Part shown: in pieces, positions 22,662 to 29,735 of the stretch
Layout: each line of letters begins with the position of its first letter
Numbering within the stretch: the first letter of the stretch is position 1
Virus record (IMG/VR): IMGVR_UViG_3300044825_001864
Span: 1 to 36,775 of that record
DNA: 36,775 nt
Source of the DNA: a virus
Direction: 5' to 3' (one strand)
The notes under the pieces: generated by a model
The model's input: the letters and a program-made list of their open reading frames with translations, nothing else
What the model was told of the DNA's origin: nothing
Databases searched by the model: none
Position numbers and translations under genes: made by a program

Positions 22662-25441
22662 CAGAACCGCCTCCGGCGCCGCATCATGCCGTAGGACGCA
22701 CCGCGCTGCGGGGTGATCGCCGCTAGCGTCGCGTCAGCCAGCATTTGCGTCAGCACGCCGATCGCCTGGATCTGTCCTGCCGCGCTGACTGTCAGAGCGT
22801 TGAGCGTCGCCGACAGAATACCTGCCGCAGGCACGCCCCCAGCGGCCGACAGAGACGCAGCGCCCAGCGTCTGCGCCAGCGTAGCGACAACAGCTGCCGC
22901 GCCGGAAAGCCAGCCGCTGTTGTTGCCGCCATCCACGCTGTTCGCGCCAGCGTTCCACGTCGCGCCGCCCGTCGCTGTGCTGTTGCTGATCGACAGATAG
23001 TCGGCGCTGACGGTGCCGCTTGTTTTAGACAGCGTGTGGGACGCGGCGGTCGCGCTACCAATGGTAACAAGATTTCCGGCGGTCCCGTTGATGTTCCAGT
23101 TGGTGAGCGTCGTCGTGGTGCCTGCCGTAAACAAGAAGCTCGTCGGCTGCACGCTGTTGGCCAGGGTGGTGAACGTGTTGTCGCCCGTGATGGTCAAGGC
23201 GCCCGCACCGCCATTGTTCAGCGTGCAGTTGAACGTCGAGCCCCCGCCTACGAACGTCTTGGCGCCCGCAGCCGTCATGTTGATCGTGCCGGTGCCCGTG
23301 CCCGCCGTCGTGGTAAAGCCAGTCGGCGCAGCGTTGTTAAACGCGGTCGCGCTGGCGGCAGGGCAAGTCAGCGTACCGCCGTTGAACGTTAGGTTTTTGG
23401 TCCCGGAGGTGGTGAAGTAGGAACCGCTAGTGCCAACGGTCAGGTTGAAGCCGTTGAGATCAAGGGTGCCGTTGAAGTGCGTGAGCGTGCGCGTGGAGCC
23501 CATCGTCAGGGCGTCTAGAAGCCGGAAAGTTCCGCCAGCACCATTAACAGCTACGGGAAAATCAAACGTTTTGCCGTTGGTTGTGATGGTGCGCGGCGTT
23601 CCGCTGGTAGACGCGAACGTGGTGGTGACGCCGCCGACCGCAAGCGTCATGCCCGATGAAATGGTTAGGTCGCCAAAGATGGTGCGCGTGCCACCAATTA
23701 GAGTTCCGCTAAAGCCGGTAAAGTTAACACTCCGCGCAGAACCTAGTAGCTGCAACGAGTAGGTGCCCGCCAAAAAGTTAACGTTGATCGAATTGGCTTC
23801 GTCGGGCGTGCCAAACCCAACAGAAATTGCAGCGGACCCGGCGCTGGTGACGTTGACAACGGGGGTTCCGGTTATGGAAAGTCCTGTTGCTGTGGTGCTA
23901 GTCCAAACTCCGCCTGCACCGGTAACTGTAATGTTGCCGGTGCCAAAAGCTATGGATCGGGTATTACTGTTGCTGCTAGAAAAAGCATTGCTTGTGAAAG
24001 TGAGGCTGTTGAGGTCAAGCGCGCCTCGCGTCAGAGTAAAAGTACTAGAAAATGTTGTGGCGTCTAAAAGGCGGAAGGTGCCACCAACGCTATTTAAGGT
24101 AGCTGCAAAGGTGATGGTCTTGCCTGCGCTGGTAAAATCCATCGTTCCGCGACCGAAGAACGTCTGCGCCGATGTCCCGCTTAGGGTAGCGCCGGAACCT
24201 AAAGCGTAAGAGCCATAGCGACTTGCAGCGGCGTTGTGGTCTAGCGTGATGCCGGTAGTCCGCGTTGACGCATCAAGCGACCCAATGTTGAAAATAGATC
24301 CGAGCGAAAGCGTCCCGGTCAGCGCCGTGCTGTTATCGATGACGGCGGTGTCTTGGGCCAACGGAAAATTGGTGTCCGCTCCCGTGCCGCCAGAGCCTGT
24401 TGCCCAAGAGTTAACACCGGCCCAAGTGGTGTCGGTGCCAACCCGGTAGACGGTCTTGGCCGCAGGGAAGGTGATGCCGGAATTGCCGCCGCAATCGCCA
24501 GCGCGTGTTGGAGCTGCTCCGGCTGCTGCGCCCGCCAGCGTGATATCGCGAAAGTCGCAATCAGCAGCAGAAATTGCGGCTGCGGTGATGGTCCGGGCTA
24601 CGCCAAGCGTGTCCGAGATAACAAAACCGCGAGCAGATGCGGAAGATCCTGCACAGGTAAATGTGCCGTTGACAGTTTGATTGTTTATTAGACTAAGCGT
24701 TGAAAGTCCCGTTACATTGGCAGTCAAAGATAGACTATTAAAAACATTGGTTCCCGCTATACCGCGTACACCCGCACCGCCGCCCGTAGTAAAAGAAACA
24801 TTATGAAAAGTTTGGGAGCCGCCGTTAAAAGTAACAGCGGTACCAGTGATATTAATTTGAGATGTGCCTGCGTTAAACGTAAGATTTGTTGAGTTTGCAA
24901 AATTTAATGTGCCACTTAAAGTTAATGTAGACGCGCCCAAATTTATAGTTCTAACGCCTGTAGTGGACGAATTTAAAGTACCTGCTGTGATAGAAAAACT
25001 GGAGGTCGTAAAAGTGCCTTGAGTTACTGTTAGTGTGCGAAGGCCGATGTTCAAGGCATCGCCCAGCGTAATGGTTATACCTGCGGCGTTGACGGTGACG
25101 CCGCTGAAGGTTTTGCCCGCCGTCGTAAGCGTGCCCGACGCGATAAACGTCATCGTGCCGGTGTGGGTGTAGGTCATCCCCGCAGCAAGCGTGACGCTGC
25201 CTGCTATCGTGATGTCGGCGGTGCCCGCGATGGTGCCTGTAAACCCGGTGCAGTTGATGCTGCGAGCGTTCGTGTTTCCGGCCGCAATCGTGCATGTGCC
25301 GGTGGACAGGTTCGTGAAGAACACGTCGTCGACAATCGTAGGCACAGACGCTCCACCAGCGCCACCAGACGTGGTTGCCCACTTAGTTCCTGCCGTGCCG
25401 TCCCAGTTGGCGGTGCCTCCGACCCAGTAGCGGTCAGCCAT
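22661..25441 (-). CDS. Large beta-solenoid fibre or adhesin-like virion protein
   Basis: 926 residues from ATG 25441, with GAGGAG ten bases upstream. It is dominated by Thr, Gly, Ser, Asn and Ala in short strands. The opening RYWVGGTANWDGTAGTKWATTS is partly repeated near residue 345 (VGTDTTWAGVNSWATGSGG). A longer unit (NCTGFTGTIAGT / NFTGFSGTLIGGT, GGTFRLLDATTFSSTFTLTRG / GGTFRLLDALTMGSTRTLTHF) occurs twice. Near 840-865 ATWNAGANSVDGGNNSGW ends the repeats and a basic RRRRRF closes the protein. Such sequences build beta-helical fibres or surface-binding proteins. Parts of the gene (about 24600-25080) are clearly more AT-rich than the rest of the window, suggesting separate origin. Confidence 0.6.
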   Translation of the reverse strand: MADRYWVGGTANWDGTAGTKWATTSGGAGGASVPTIVDDVFFTNLSTGTCTIAAGNTNARSINCTGFTGTIAGTADITIAGSVTLAAGMTYTHTGTMTFIASGTLTTAGKTFSGVTVNAAGITITLGDALNIGLRTLTVTQGTFTTSSFSITAGTLNSSTTGVRTINLGASTLTLSGTLNFANSTNLTFNAGTSQINITGTAVTFNGGSQTFHNVSFTTGGGAGVRGIAGTNVFNSLSLTANVTGLSTLSLINNQTVNGTFTCAGSSASARGFVISDTLGVARTITAAAISAADCDFRDITLAGAAAGAAPTRAGDCGGNSGITFPAAKTVYRVGTDTTWAGVNSWATGSGGTGADTNFPLAQDTAVIDNSTALTGTLSLGSIFNIGSLDASTRTTGITLDHNAAASRYGSYALGSGATLSGTSAQTFFGRGTMDFTSAGKTITFAATLNSVGGTFRLLDATTFSSTFTLTRGALDLNSLTFTSNAFSSSNSNTRSIAFGTGNITVTGAGGVWTSTTATGLSITGTPVVNVTSAGSAAISVGFGTPDEANSINVNFLAGTYSLQLLGSARSVNFTGFSGTLIGGTRTIFGDLTISSGMTLAVGGVTTTFASTSGTPRTITTNGKTFDFPVAVNGAGGTFRLLDALTMGSTRTLTHFNGTLDLNGFNLTVGTSGSYFTTSGTKNLTFNGGTLTCPAASATAFNNAAPTGFTTTAGTGTGTINMTAAGAKTFVGGGSTFNCTLNNGGAGALTITGDNTFTTLANSVQPTSFLFTAGTTTTLTNWNINGTAGNLVTIGSATAASHTLSKTSGTVSADYLSISNSTATGGATWNAGANSVDGGNNSGWLSGAAAVVATLAQTLGAASLSAAGGVPAAGILSATLNALTVSAAGQIQAIGVLTQMLADATLAAITPQRGASYGMMRRRRRF

Positions 25442-25616
25442 CCGCAGCGGGCTCCTCAACTGGCGGCGCTTCGACGACGGCCAACCAGTTGTCCAGCCGC
25501 TGCTGCTTCATCACCTCGATTTCAGCGTCGGTCAGGCCGTGGTCGTCAGGCAGGTACAGCGCGTCTCGGTAGGTGCCGTACTTGGTGGCGAACTCAAAAA
25601 CGATCTGGATGGTCAT
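25434..25616 (-). CDS. Small conserved fibre-region protein
   Basis: 60 residues: MTIQIVFEFATKYGTYRDAL, then YLPDDHGLTDAEIEVMKQQRLDNWLAVVEAPP. Similar short proteins appear beside tail-fibre genes in other proteobacterial phages as far as I can recall; function unknown. It overlaps the large fibre gene by eight bases. Confidence 0.6.
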   Translation of the reverse strand: MTIQIVFEFATKYGTYRDALYLPDDHGLTDAEIEVMKQQRLDNWLAVVEAPPVEEPAADG

Positions 25617-25670
25617 CGCGCCGCCTTCACGATATCGACGAGGCGCCAGGGCGGTTCACCAACAGCAAAC

Positions 25671-26054
25671 TCACGTGGGCGCCGCCAGCAACTCGTCGGC
25701 GCGCGCCTCACCCACTACGCTCACAAAGAACGGCCTCACCTCATCCACGAGAACGGTGCCGCCCTCGGCATCCTGCCACAACAGCCGCTCGCGGAGCGGC
25801 AGCGTCGGCAGCGTCGCCTCGAGCAGCGCCAGCTCCGCGTCGGTGGCGCGGCGGTAGATTTGCGTCTTGGCGATGGCGCGCAATGGCGCCGGCGGCGGCA
25901 TGAACGGCGTGGGCGTGGTAGCGGCGAACATGGCCGCCCAGTTGTCAGGCGTGTCGGCGACAGAAAGCAGGACGGCGCCGGCTTCTGCCGTCTGCGCGAC
26001 TGCAGCCGTCTTCTCCTCGTTGGCGAAAGCAGCGGAAAGGATTGTGAGGATCAC
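25671..26054 (-). CDS. Hypothetical fibre-region protein
   Basis: 127 residues. The first ~35 residues are Ala-rich and mildly hydrophobic (MILTILSAAFANEEKTAAVA) but do not form a clear signal peptide. The rest is mixed, with a conserved-looking RATDAELALLEATLPTLPLRERLLW segment. Its start overlaps the upstream tail-tip gene by four bases. Probably a minor tail or fibre accessory component; not recognised. Confidence 0.55.
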   Translation of the reverse strand: MILTILSAAFANEEKTAAVAQTAEAGAVLLSVADTPDNWAAMFAATTPTPFMPPPAPLRAIAKTQIYRRATDAELALLEATLPTLPLRERLLWQDAEGGTVLVDEVRPFFVSVVGEARADELLAAPT

Positions 26055-26776
26055 GCTGTGATCTCCTCAAGCACAAGCGTGGATCGCATCACGCCGCCAT
26101 AGATCCGACTGCTGCTGTTGCCGTTTATATACAGAGTTCCGCCAGCTCCACCGACGCGAACAGTGTATGTCTGAGACGAAACACTAGCCGGTGAGTCTTC
26201 AAACTCAAGAACAGCCGTTTGGGCTATTTGGGCACCTGCGGCATAAAAGTTCGCGTTTGTCGCGGCAATTGCATCCGCACCCGCGTTACGGAACAGACAG
26301 ACTGCACCCTGGCGGTTGGCGCTGTCCTGGATCAGACCTCGTACAACCACGCGGGCTCGGATTCTGTTCGCCGTGCTTTTGGGTGTTATCGAAGCGGACA
26401 AAATCTGCGTCCCCTCTGAACTCTGGGGGATTGTGTCATCGAGAGGGATTTGCGCTGTCAGGGTCGCGTATGTCGCATACTCATCGTAAGCACGGCCCAA
26501 AATTGTGGGAGGGGTCGCCGCCAGGCTGCCGCCCGTAAGCGACAGGCCCGTGCCGACCGTGATCTCCTCGACCGCACCGCTGCTCGCCGTGGTGCGGCCC
26601 AGCAGGCGCGCCGTGTTCATCGTCAGGCCAGACGAGCCGACCGCGCCGGACACCGCCAAGCCAGCGCGGATCTGCGACGCCGTCGCCTTGCGCGACGTGC
26701 CGCCCTGGTTCGCCTCAAACTCGTCCGTCCCAGCAACCGATCCCGCCGCCGGCAGCTGGCTGATCTTCACCGTCAT
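26051..26776 (-). CDS. Tail-tip / receptor-binding protein
   Basis: 241 residues. The N-terminus KISQLPAAGSVAGTDEFEAN followed by QGGTSRKATASQI is a widespread attachment module of phage tail fibres and spikes. A short Gly/Thr-rich shaft (about 45-90) leads to a C-terminal beta sandwich (ILSASITPKSTANRIRARVVV, then YTVRVGGAGGTLYINGNS) that looks like a trimeric binding tip. Placed among tail-fibre genes. Receptor unknown. Confidence 0.7.
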   Translation of the reverse strand: MTVKISQLPAAGSVAGTDEFEANQGGTSRKATASQIRAGLAVSGAVGSSGLTMNTARLLGRTTASSGAVEEITVGTGLSLTGGSLAATPPTILGRAYDEYATYATLTAQIPLDDTIPQSSEGTQILSASITPKSTANRIRARVVVRGLIQDSANRQGAVCLFRNAGADAIAATNANFYAAGAQIAQTAVLEFEDSPASVSSQTYTVRVGGAGGTLYINGNSSSRIYGGVMRSTLVLEEITA

Positions 26777-26779
26777 GGC

Positions 26780-27187
26780 TTAGGCGTTCCCGTCCGTCAG
26801 CGTGAACGACGTAACCGTCACCGCCTGGCCCGACGTGATCGACGTGCTGTTCAGCGTCATGTCGCCGCCGCCGCCCGTCGCTGTGATCGTGCCCTGGATG
26901 TGCGCCGTCGTGCCGTCCGACGCATACACGCGGAAATGCCCCGCCGTGCCCGTCGCATCCGCCGACGTGTCCGACCAGGTGCCCGACAACTCCTTGCTGC
27001 CGCTCGACGCCGCGGCCATCCAATCACTCGGCAGGTTCAGCGTCGCCAACACCGTGCCGCTATCGGCCGTCGCCACACTCGTCGGCACCGTGCCAGAGCG
27101 GATCCGCAGCACCGCCGACGCCCCGACCGCCGTCTCGATCGCATCCAGGCGCGCATTGCGCACCGTCACGCTGAACTGCACCGTCAT
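26780..27187 (-). CDS. Small virion-associated protein (fibre region)
   Basis: 135 residues with the opening RLDAIETAVGASAVLRIRSG and ADSGTVLATLNLPSDWMA, a pattern recurring in small structural-region proteins of many phages, and a beta-rich C-terminal half (ATGGGGDMTLNSTSITSG). Likely part of the tail or fibre assembly; exact role unknown. Confidence 0.6.
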   Translation of the reverse strand: MTVQFSVTVRNARLDAIETAVGASAVLRIRSGTVPTSVATADSGTVLATLNLPSDWMAAASSGSKELSGTWSDTSADATGTAGHFRVYASDGTTAHIQGTITATGGGGDMTLNSTSITSGQAVTVTSFTLTDGNA

Positions 27188-27189
27188 GG

Positions 27190-27681
27190 TCAGGCCCCCA
27201 GACGTGCGCGCAGACGCTCCAGCTCCTCACGCACCACCGCCGCACGCCGCTCGGCATCCTCGGCCGCCTTCAGCGCCTCCGCGGCACGCGCCTCGTTGTG
27301 CGCAATCGTCCGCTCGGCCACCTCAACAGCCGCCGTCACCCGCGCCCGCTGCTCCTCCACCAGGCGGTCAGCACGCAGACGCGCCTCTTCGAGGCGCTCA
27401 CGCCCCGACGCCTCGACGTCCACCAGCTGCGCATCAACCTCGGCACGCTTCGCCGCTAGGCGCTGCTCCGCCTTCGCCGCCTCGGCCTTCGCCTTCACCG
27501 CCGCATCGCGCGCAGCATCCGCCGCACGCTCCAGCTCGCCACGCACCGCCTCGGCATTCACCGCCGCGACCAGCACATCCTGCAGCTGCTGGAACGCACG
27601 GTAGTGCTGCACCATCCGCTCCGCCGCAGCCGCCGCCGCCGCGAAGCTCAACACCTGCTCGGGCGCGTCCTTCTTGGCCAT
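27190..27681 (-). CDS. Long coiled-coil protein
   Basis: 163 residues, almost entirely Ala/Glu/Arg/Lys helix from about residue 12 onward (AAVKAKAEAAKAEQRLAAKR), predicted to be one continuous coiled coil. It could be a fibre shaft, chaperone or scaffolding accessory. It overlaps the next gene by one base. No family recognised. Confidence 0.55.
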   Translation of the reverse strand: MAKKDAPEQVLSFAAAAAAAERMVQHYRAFQQLQDVLVAAVNAEAVRGELERAADAARDAAVKAKAEAAKAEQRLAAKRAEVDAQLVDVEASGRERLEEARLRADRLVEEQRARVTAAVEVAERTIAHNEARAAEALKAAEDAERRAAVVREELERLRARLGA

Positions 27682-28031
27682 CAGCGCGTCTCCTTCAGCA
27701 GCATGCTGACCACCAGCGACGTGTCCCCATCGCCCGCCGTCACCCGCGGACGAACCGACACCACCAGCTCCATGATCTGCTCGATCTTTGCCGCCGTGAC
27801 CGTCAGAGCATTGCCCTGCGGGTCGTTCAGCACCGCCCAGTTGACGCCGTCGATCGTGCCTTCCAGCACCAGCGTCCCACCAGACCCGAACACACCCACC
27901 ACCTGCAGCGCTCGATCAGCTAGCGGCGGCGCCTCATACGAGGCCCCGTCGTCGCCATTCAGCAAACCCGACCAAGTCACCAGCACCGTGCCGTCCGGCC
28001 GGCGCACCGCGCTGTACTGCCTCGTCGGCAT
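27681..28031 (-). CDS. Hypothetical structural-region protein
   Basis: 116 residues from ATG 28031 (MPTRQYSAVRRPDGTVLVTW), with GGAG and GAGG upstream; an extension to 28067 adds twelve atypical residues. Beta-rich with a VVSVRPRVTAGDGDTSLVVS C-terminal part. Forms the start of the fibre gene block. Downstream of a spacer that holds the repeated CCTGTCGCG pair. Confidence 0.55.
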   Translation of the reverse strand: MPTRQYSAVRRPDGTVLVTWSGLLNGDDGASYEAPPLADRALQVVGVFGSGGTLVLEGTIDGVNWAVLNDPQGNALTVTAAKIEQIMELVVSVRPRVTAGDGDTSLVVSMLLKETR

Positions 28032-28088
28032 GCCTCGAACTCCGCAGAATACCGCCGCAGAGGGCACGCATCAGACGCCCGCCAGCAA

Positions 28089-28108
28089 CCTGTCGCGGGC
28101 CTGTCGCG
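28089..28108. repeat. CCTGTCGCG pair, 11-bp period (second copy)
   Basis: CCTGTCGCG at 28089-28097 and 28100-28108, matching the 18353-18372 pair at 21 of 22 positions if the next two bases are counted. It lies in the spacer ahead of the 28031 gene. Confidence 0.5.
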
Positions 28109-28120
28109 GCTGGAGAGCTC

Positions 28121-28144
28121 GGCCGCGCGCGAAAGGTGCCGGCG
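28121..28144. repeat. Direct repeat flanking the small membrane gene, copy 1
   Basis: A 24-bp stretch beginning GGCCGCGCGCGA and ending GGTGCCGGCG, repeated at 28413-28436 with one mismatch. A weaker match continues for about 20 bases. Each copy lies upstream of a minus-strand gene start (28031 and 28374), so it could carry a shared regulatory element or mark a duplication. Confidence 0.5.
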
Positions 28145-28155
28145 CGGCGAGAGGC

Positions 28156-28374
28156 CTAGAGCCGGTGCAGCAGCTCCGCGCCGCCCACAGCCACCACCAG
28201 CAGCACCAGCAGGCACGCCGGGACCGACACCAGCACCGGCAGCCAGCGGGGCAGCGGCGGGACGTAGAGCGCCAGGCGGCGCCGCAGCCGCGCCTCAACC
28301 ACAACCGCCAACACCAACGCCGCCAGCGTCAGTAGGAACATCAGCAGCGGCGGGTTGCCCAGGTCACCGTCCAT
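28156..28374 (-). CDS. Small protein with two transmembrane helices
   Basis: 72 residues from ATG 28374. Helix 1 about 9-28 (LLMFLLTLAALVLAVVVEA), a basic loop (RLRRRLALY), then helix 2 about 43-68 (LPVLVSVPACLLVLLVVAV). This layout fits a class II holin or an antiholin, but the gene lies near terS, far from the lysozyme, so the role is open. In-frame upstream extension to 28686 is Arg/Pro-rich and looks non-coding. Flanked by a direct repeat on both sides. Confidence 0.5.
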   Translation of the reverse strand: MDGDLGNPPLLMFLLTLAALVLAVVVEARLRRRLALYVPPLPRWLPVLVSVPACLLVLLVVAVGGAELLHRL

Positions 28375-28412
28375 GCCGCCAGCATGACGCACAGAGCCCA
28401 AAGCCGAAAGCC

Positions 28413-28436
28413 GGCCGCGCGCGAGAGGTGCCGGCG
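28413..28436. repeat. Direct repeat flanking the small membrane gene, copy 2
   Basis: Matches 28121-28144 at 23 of 24 positions. It ends 39 bases upstream of the start of the small membrane protein gene. Confidence 0.5.
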
Positions 28437-28587
28437 GCGCGGGAGGTCGGGAGCCGGGAGGCCCGGCGTGCGCGAGGTGCGCGTCGGGAGGGGATGGGCC
28501 AACGCAGAGGGCGGGGAGGGGTCGGCGGGGGTGCCCGGCCGCCGCCGATCGTATGCGATCAGACGGTATGCCGCCCCGGCCGAGGGC

Positions 28588-28627
28588 GCCGCCGCCCTGC
28601 CTGGCAGGCGTGAAGCAGGGCGGCGGC
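28588..28627. terminator. Strong GC stem-loop downstream of terS
   Basis: Perfect 13-bp inverted repeat with a 14-base loop that contains its own small palindrome (GCCTG-G-CAGGC overlaps the stem edge). It lies 111 bases after the terS stop on the minus strand. It would form a very stable RNA hairpin, but without a following T-run termination is uncertain. Confidence 0.4.
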
Positions 28628-28678
28628 ACCGCCGGCCGGCGCCCCTGCGATCGGGGGAAGCGGGGCGACCTCTGGCCG

Positions 28679-28716
28679 GCGTTCAATCAGCATACGTTCG
28701 TATGGTGCGTGAACGC
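28679..28716. repeat. 38-base two-step dyad next to terS
   Basis: GCGTTCA (28679-28685), five bases, CATACG-TT-CGTATG (28691-28704), five bases, TGAACGC (28710-28716). All 13 arm positions pair perfectly about the central TT. It lies 22 bases from the terS stop codon. A candidate packaging, operator or cruciform site. Confidence 0.55.
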
Positions 28717-28738
28717 AGCCTGGCGCCAGCCTGCCGCG

Positions 28739-29401
28739 TCAGCCGCCGGCCTCGGCCTTGCCCTCGATAACCAGCTGCGGCGCCTGCGTCTCCCCACCCA
28801 GCGCCAGGCCGCCAGGTGCCCAGGTGATGGTGACCGGCCCTGACGCGCCGCCGGTGACGTTCACCTGCAGCTGCTGGCTGCGCTGGTGCAGCTCGAGGGT
28901 CTTCAGCGCGATGTCGGCCACCACCCTGGCGCAGTAGGCGGCGTCCTTGTCCCCGGCGTCCTGCGCGCGGTCCAGCGCCTCGTCGATGCGGGAGCGATAG
29001 GCAGCCTCGCGAGCGCGCGCAAACGCGGCCCTAAATATCTCATCTGCCTCGTACCAGTTCCACATCGTCGCCAGCGACACGCCGACCTGTCCGCAGGCGC
29101 GGCGGAAGGTGGTGCCTTCCTTCAGCAGCTCGAGCAGCTGCTCCTTCTCGCCGTTCTGGTCTTTGCGCGGTCGGCCGGGGCCACGCTTCACCGGCGTCGT
29201 GCTGACGACTGTCGGTGCTGGCTTGGCGGCTGCGGGCTTGGCTGGCTTCGCTGCTGGCTTGGCGGCTCGTCGCCTGGTGCCGGAGCGCATCGTGCTGGCC
29301 ACGGCATCGAGCTCGGCCTGTGAGATCTCGCCGTGATGGGCGATGGCGGCCAGCTTCTGACGCAGCTGCTTCCGGGCGGCGGTGCCCTTGGGTACGGCCA
29401 T
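28739..29401 (-). CDS. Terminase small subunit
   Basis: 220 residues. Ala/Lys/Pro-rich N-terminal half with an AT-hook-like KRGPGRPRKDQ near 72-82. A helix-turn-helix follows (EGTTFRRACGQVGVSLATMW, NWYEADEIFRAAFARAREAA), typical of small terminases that recognise the packaging site. Then an oligomerisation helix region (RIDEALDRAQDAGDKDAAYC) and a beta-rich tail. It is separated from TerL by the fibre block. Upstream lies a 334-base region with repeated 19-bp elements and downstream a dyad-rich spacer, both candidate recognition sites. Confidence 0.8.
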   Translation of the reverse strand: MAVPKGTAARKQLRQKLAAIAHHGEISQAELDAVASTMRSGTRRRAAKPAAKPAKPAAAKPAPTVVSTTPVKRGPGRPRKDQNGEKEQLLELLKEGTTFRRACGQVGVSLATMWNWYEADEIFRAAFARAREAAYRSRIDEALDRAQDAGDKDAAYCARVVADIALKTLELHQRSQQLQVNVTGGASGPVTITWAPGGLALGGETQAPQLVIEGKAEAGG

Positions 29402-29456
29402 GACCTCTACCTCACCCCCTTCTGCTCAAACGCTCGGGGCATGTCATGCCTGTCGT

Positions 29457-29503
29457 CTGCACAAATGCACAAACCCCTAAAGGGTGTTTGTGCAAATGTG
29501 CAG
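29457..29503. repeat. Facing repeat pair 1
   Basis: Left arm CTGCACAAATGCACAAAC (29457-29474), right arm GTTTGTGCAAATGTGCAG (29486-29503). The 11-base loop CCCTAAAGGG plus flanks continues the pairing (CCC/GGG). Each arm holds TGCACA twice at an 8-base period. Confidence 0.75.
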
Positions 29504-29539
29504 AACCCGACAGCCTTATGACAGCCTGATGCCAGTAAT

Positions 29540-29590
29540 CTGCACATCCGCACAAACGCTGTGTTTTTTCACGTTTGTGCATTTGTGCAG
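29540..29590. repeat. Facing repeat pair 2
   Basis: Left arm CTGCACATCCGCACAAACG (29540-29558), right arm CGTTTGTGCATTTGTGCAG (29572-29590), separated by 13 bases that include TTTTTT. Confidence 0.75.
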
Positions 29591-29659
29591 GCTTTACGCC
29601 CCCTCGCGACAGGCTCCCGGCAGTACTGGCCGGCTCTGCGCTCTCGTCTCTCTGGCTGG

Positions 29660-29706
29660 CTGCACATCTGCACAAACGTGTCGGGAATGCGTTTGTGCAG
29701 GCTGCC
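29660..29706. repeat. Facing repeat pair 3
   Basis: Left arm CTGCACATCTGCACAAACG (29660-29678), right arm beginning CGTTTGTGCAG (29690-29700) with a diverged outer part. Spacer of 11 bases. Confidence 0.7.
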
Positions 29707-29735
29707 GCGGTGCCGGCCTGCACTTTCCGACGCCG

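Larger units (their letters stand above)
28375..28738. other. 364-base non-coding region downstream of terS, dyad-rich
   Basis: I see no convincing gene here. It holds, left to right, direct repeat copy 2 (28413-28436), palindrome GATCG-TATG-CGATC (28547-28560), a 13-bp stem GCCGCCGCCCTGC (28588-28600) / GCAGGGCGGCGGC (28615-28627), and the 38-base dyad at 28679-28716. The stem lacks a T-run on either strand. Confidence 0.6.
29402..29735. other. 334-base non-coding region with three paired repeats
   Basis: Lies between the terS start and the RHH gene stop. The reading frames visible across it are poor and disrupted by the repeats. It contains the three facing repeat pairs listed separately, plus one reversed copy of CCTGTCGCG at 29605-29613. 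It is less GC-rich than its surroundings around the repeats. Origin, operator cluster or partition-like site are the main possibilities. Confidence 0.65.

Noticed and set aside
28384-28770. Plus-strand open frame downstream of terS
   Set aside because: Arg/Gly/Pro-rich translation of stem-loop DNA, no start signal, no family.
29457-29706. CRISPR array
   Set aside because: Repeats alternate in orientation, spacing is uneven and there are only three pairs; no cas genes.
29412-29723. Open frames through the paired-repeat region on both strands
   Set aside because: They translate the repeats into low-quality Cys/His/Arg sequence without a ribosome binding site; the region is better explained as non-coding.
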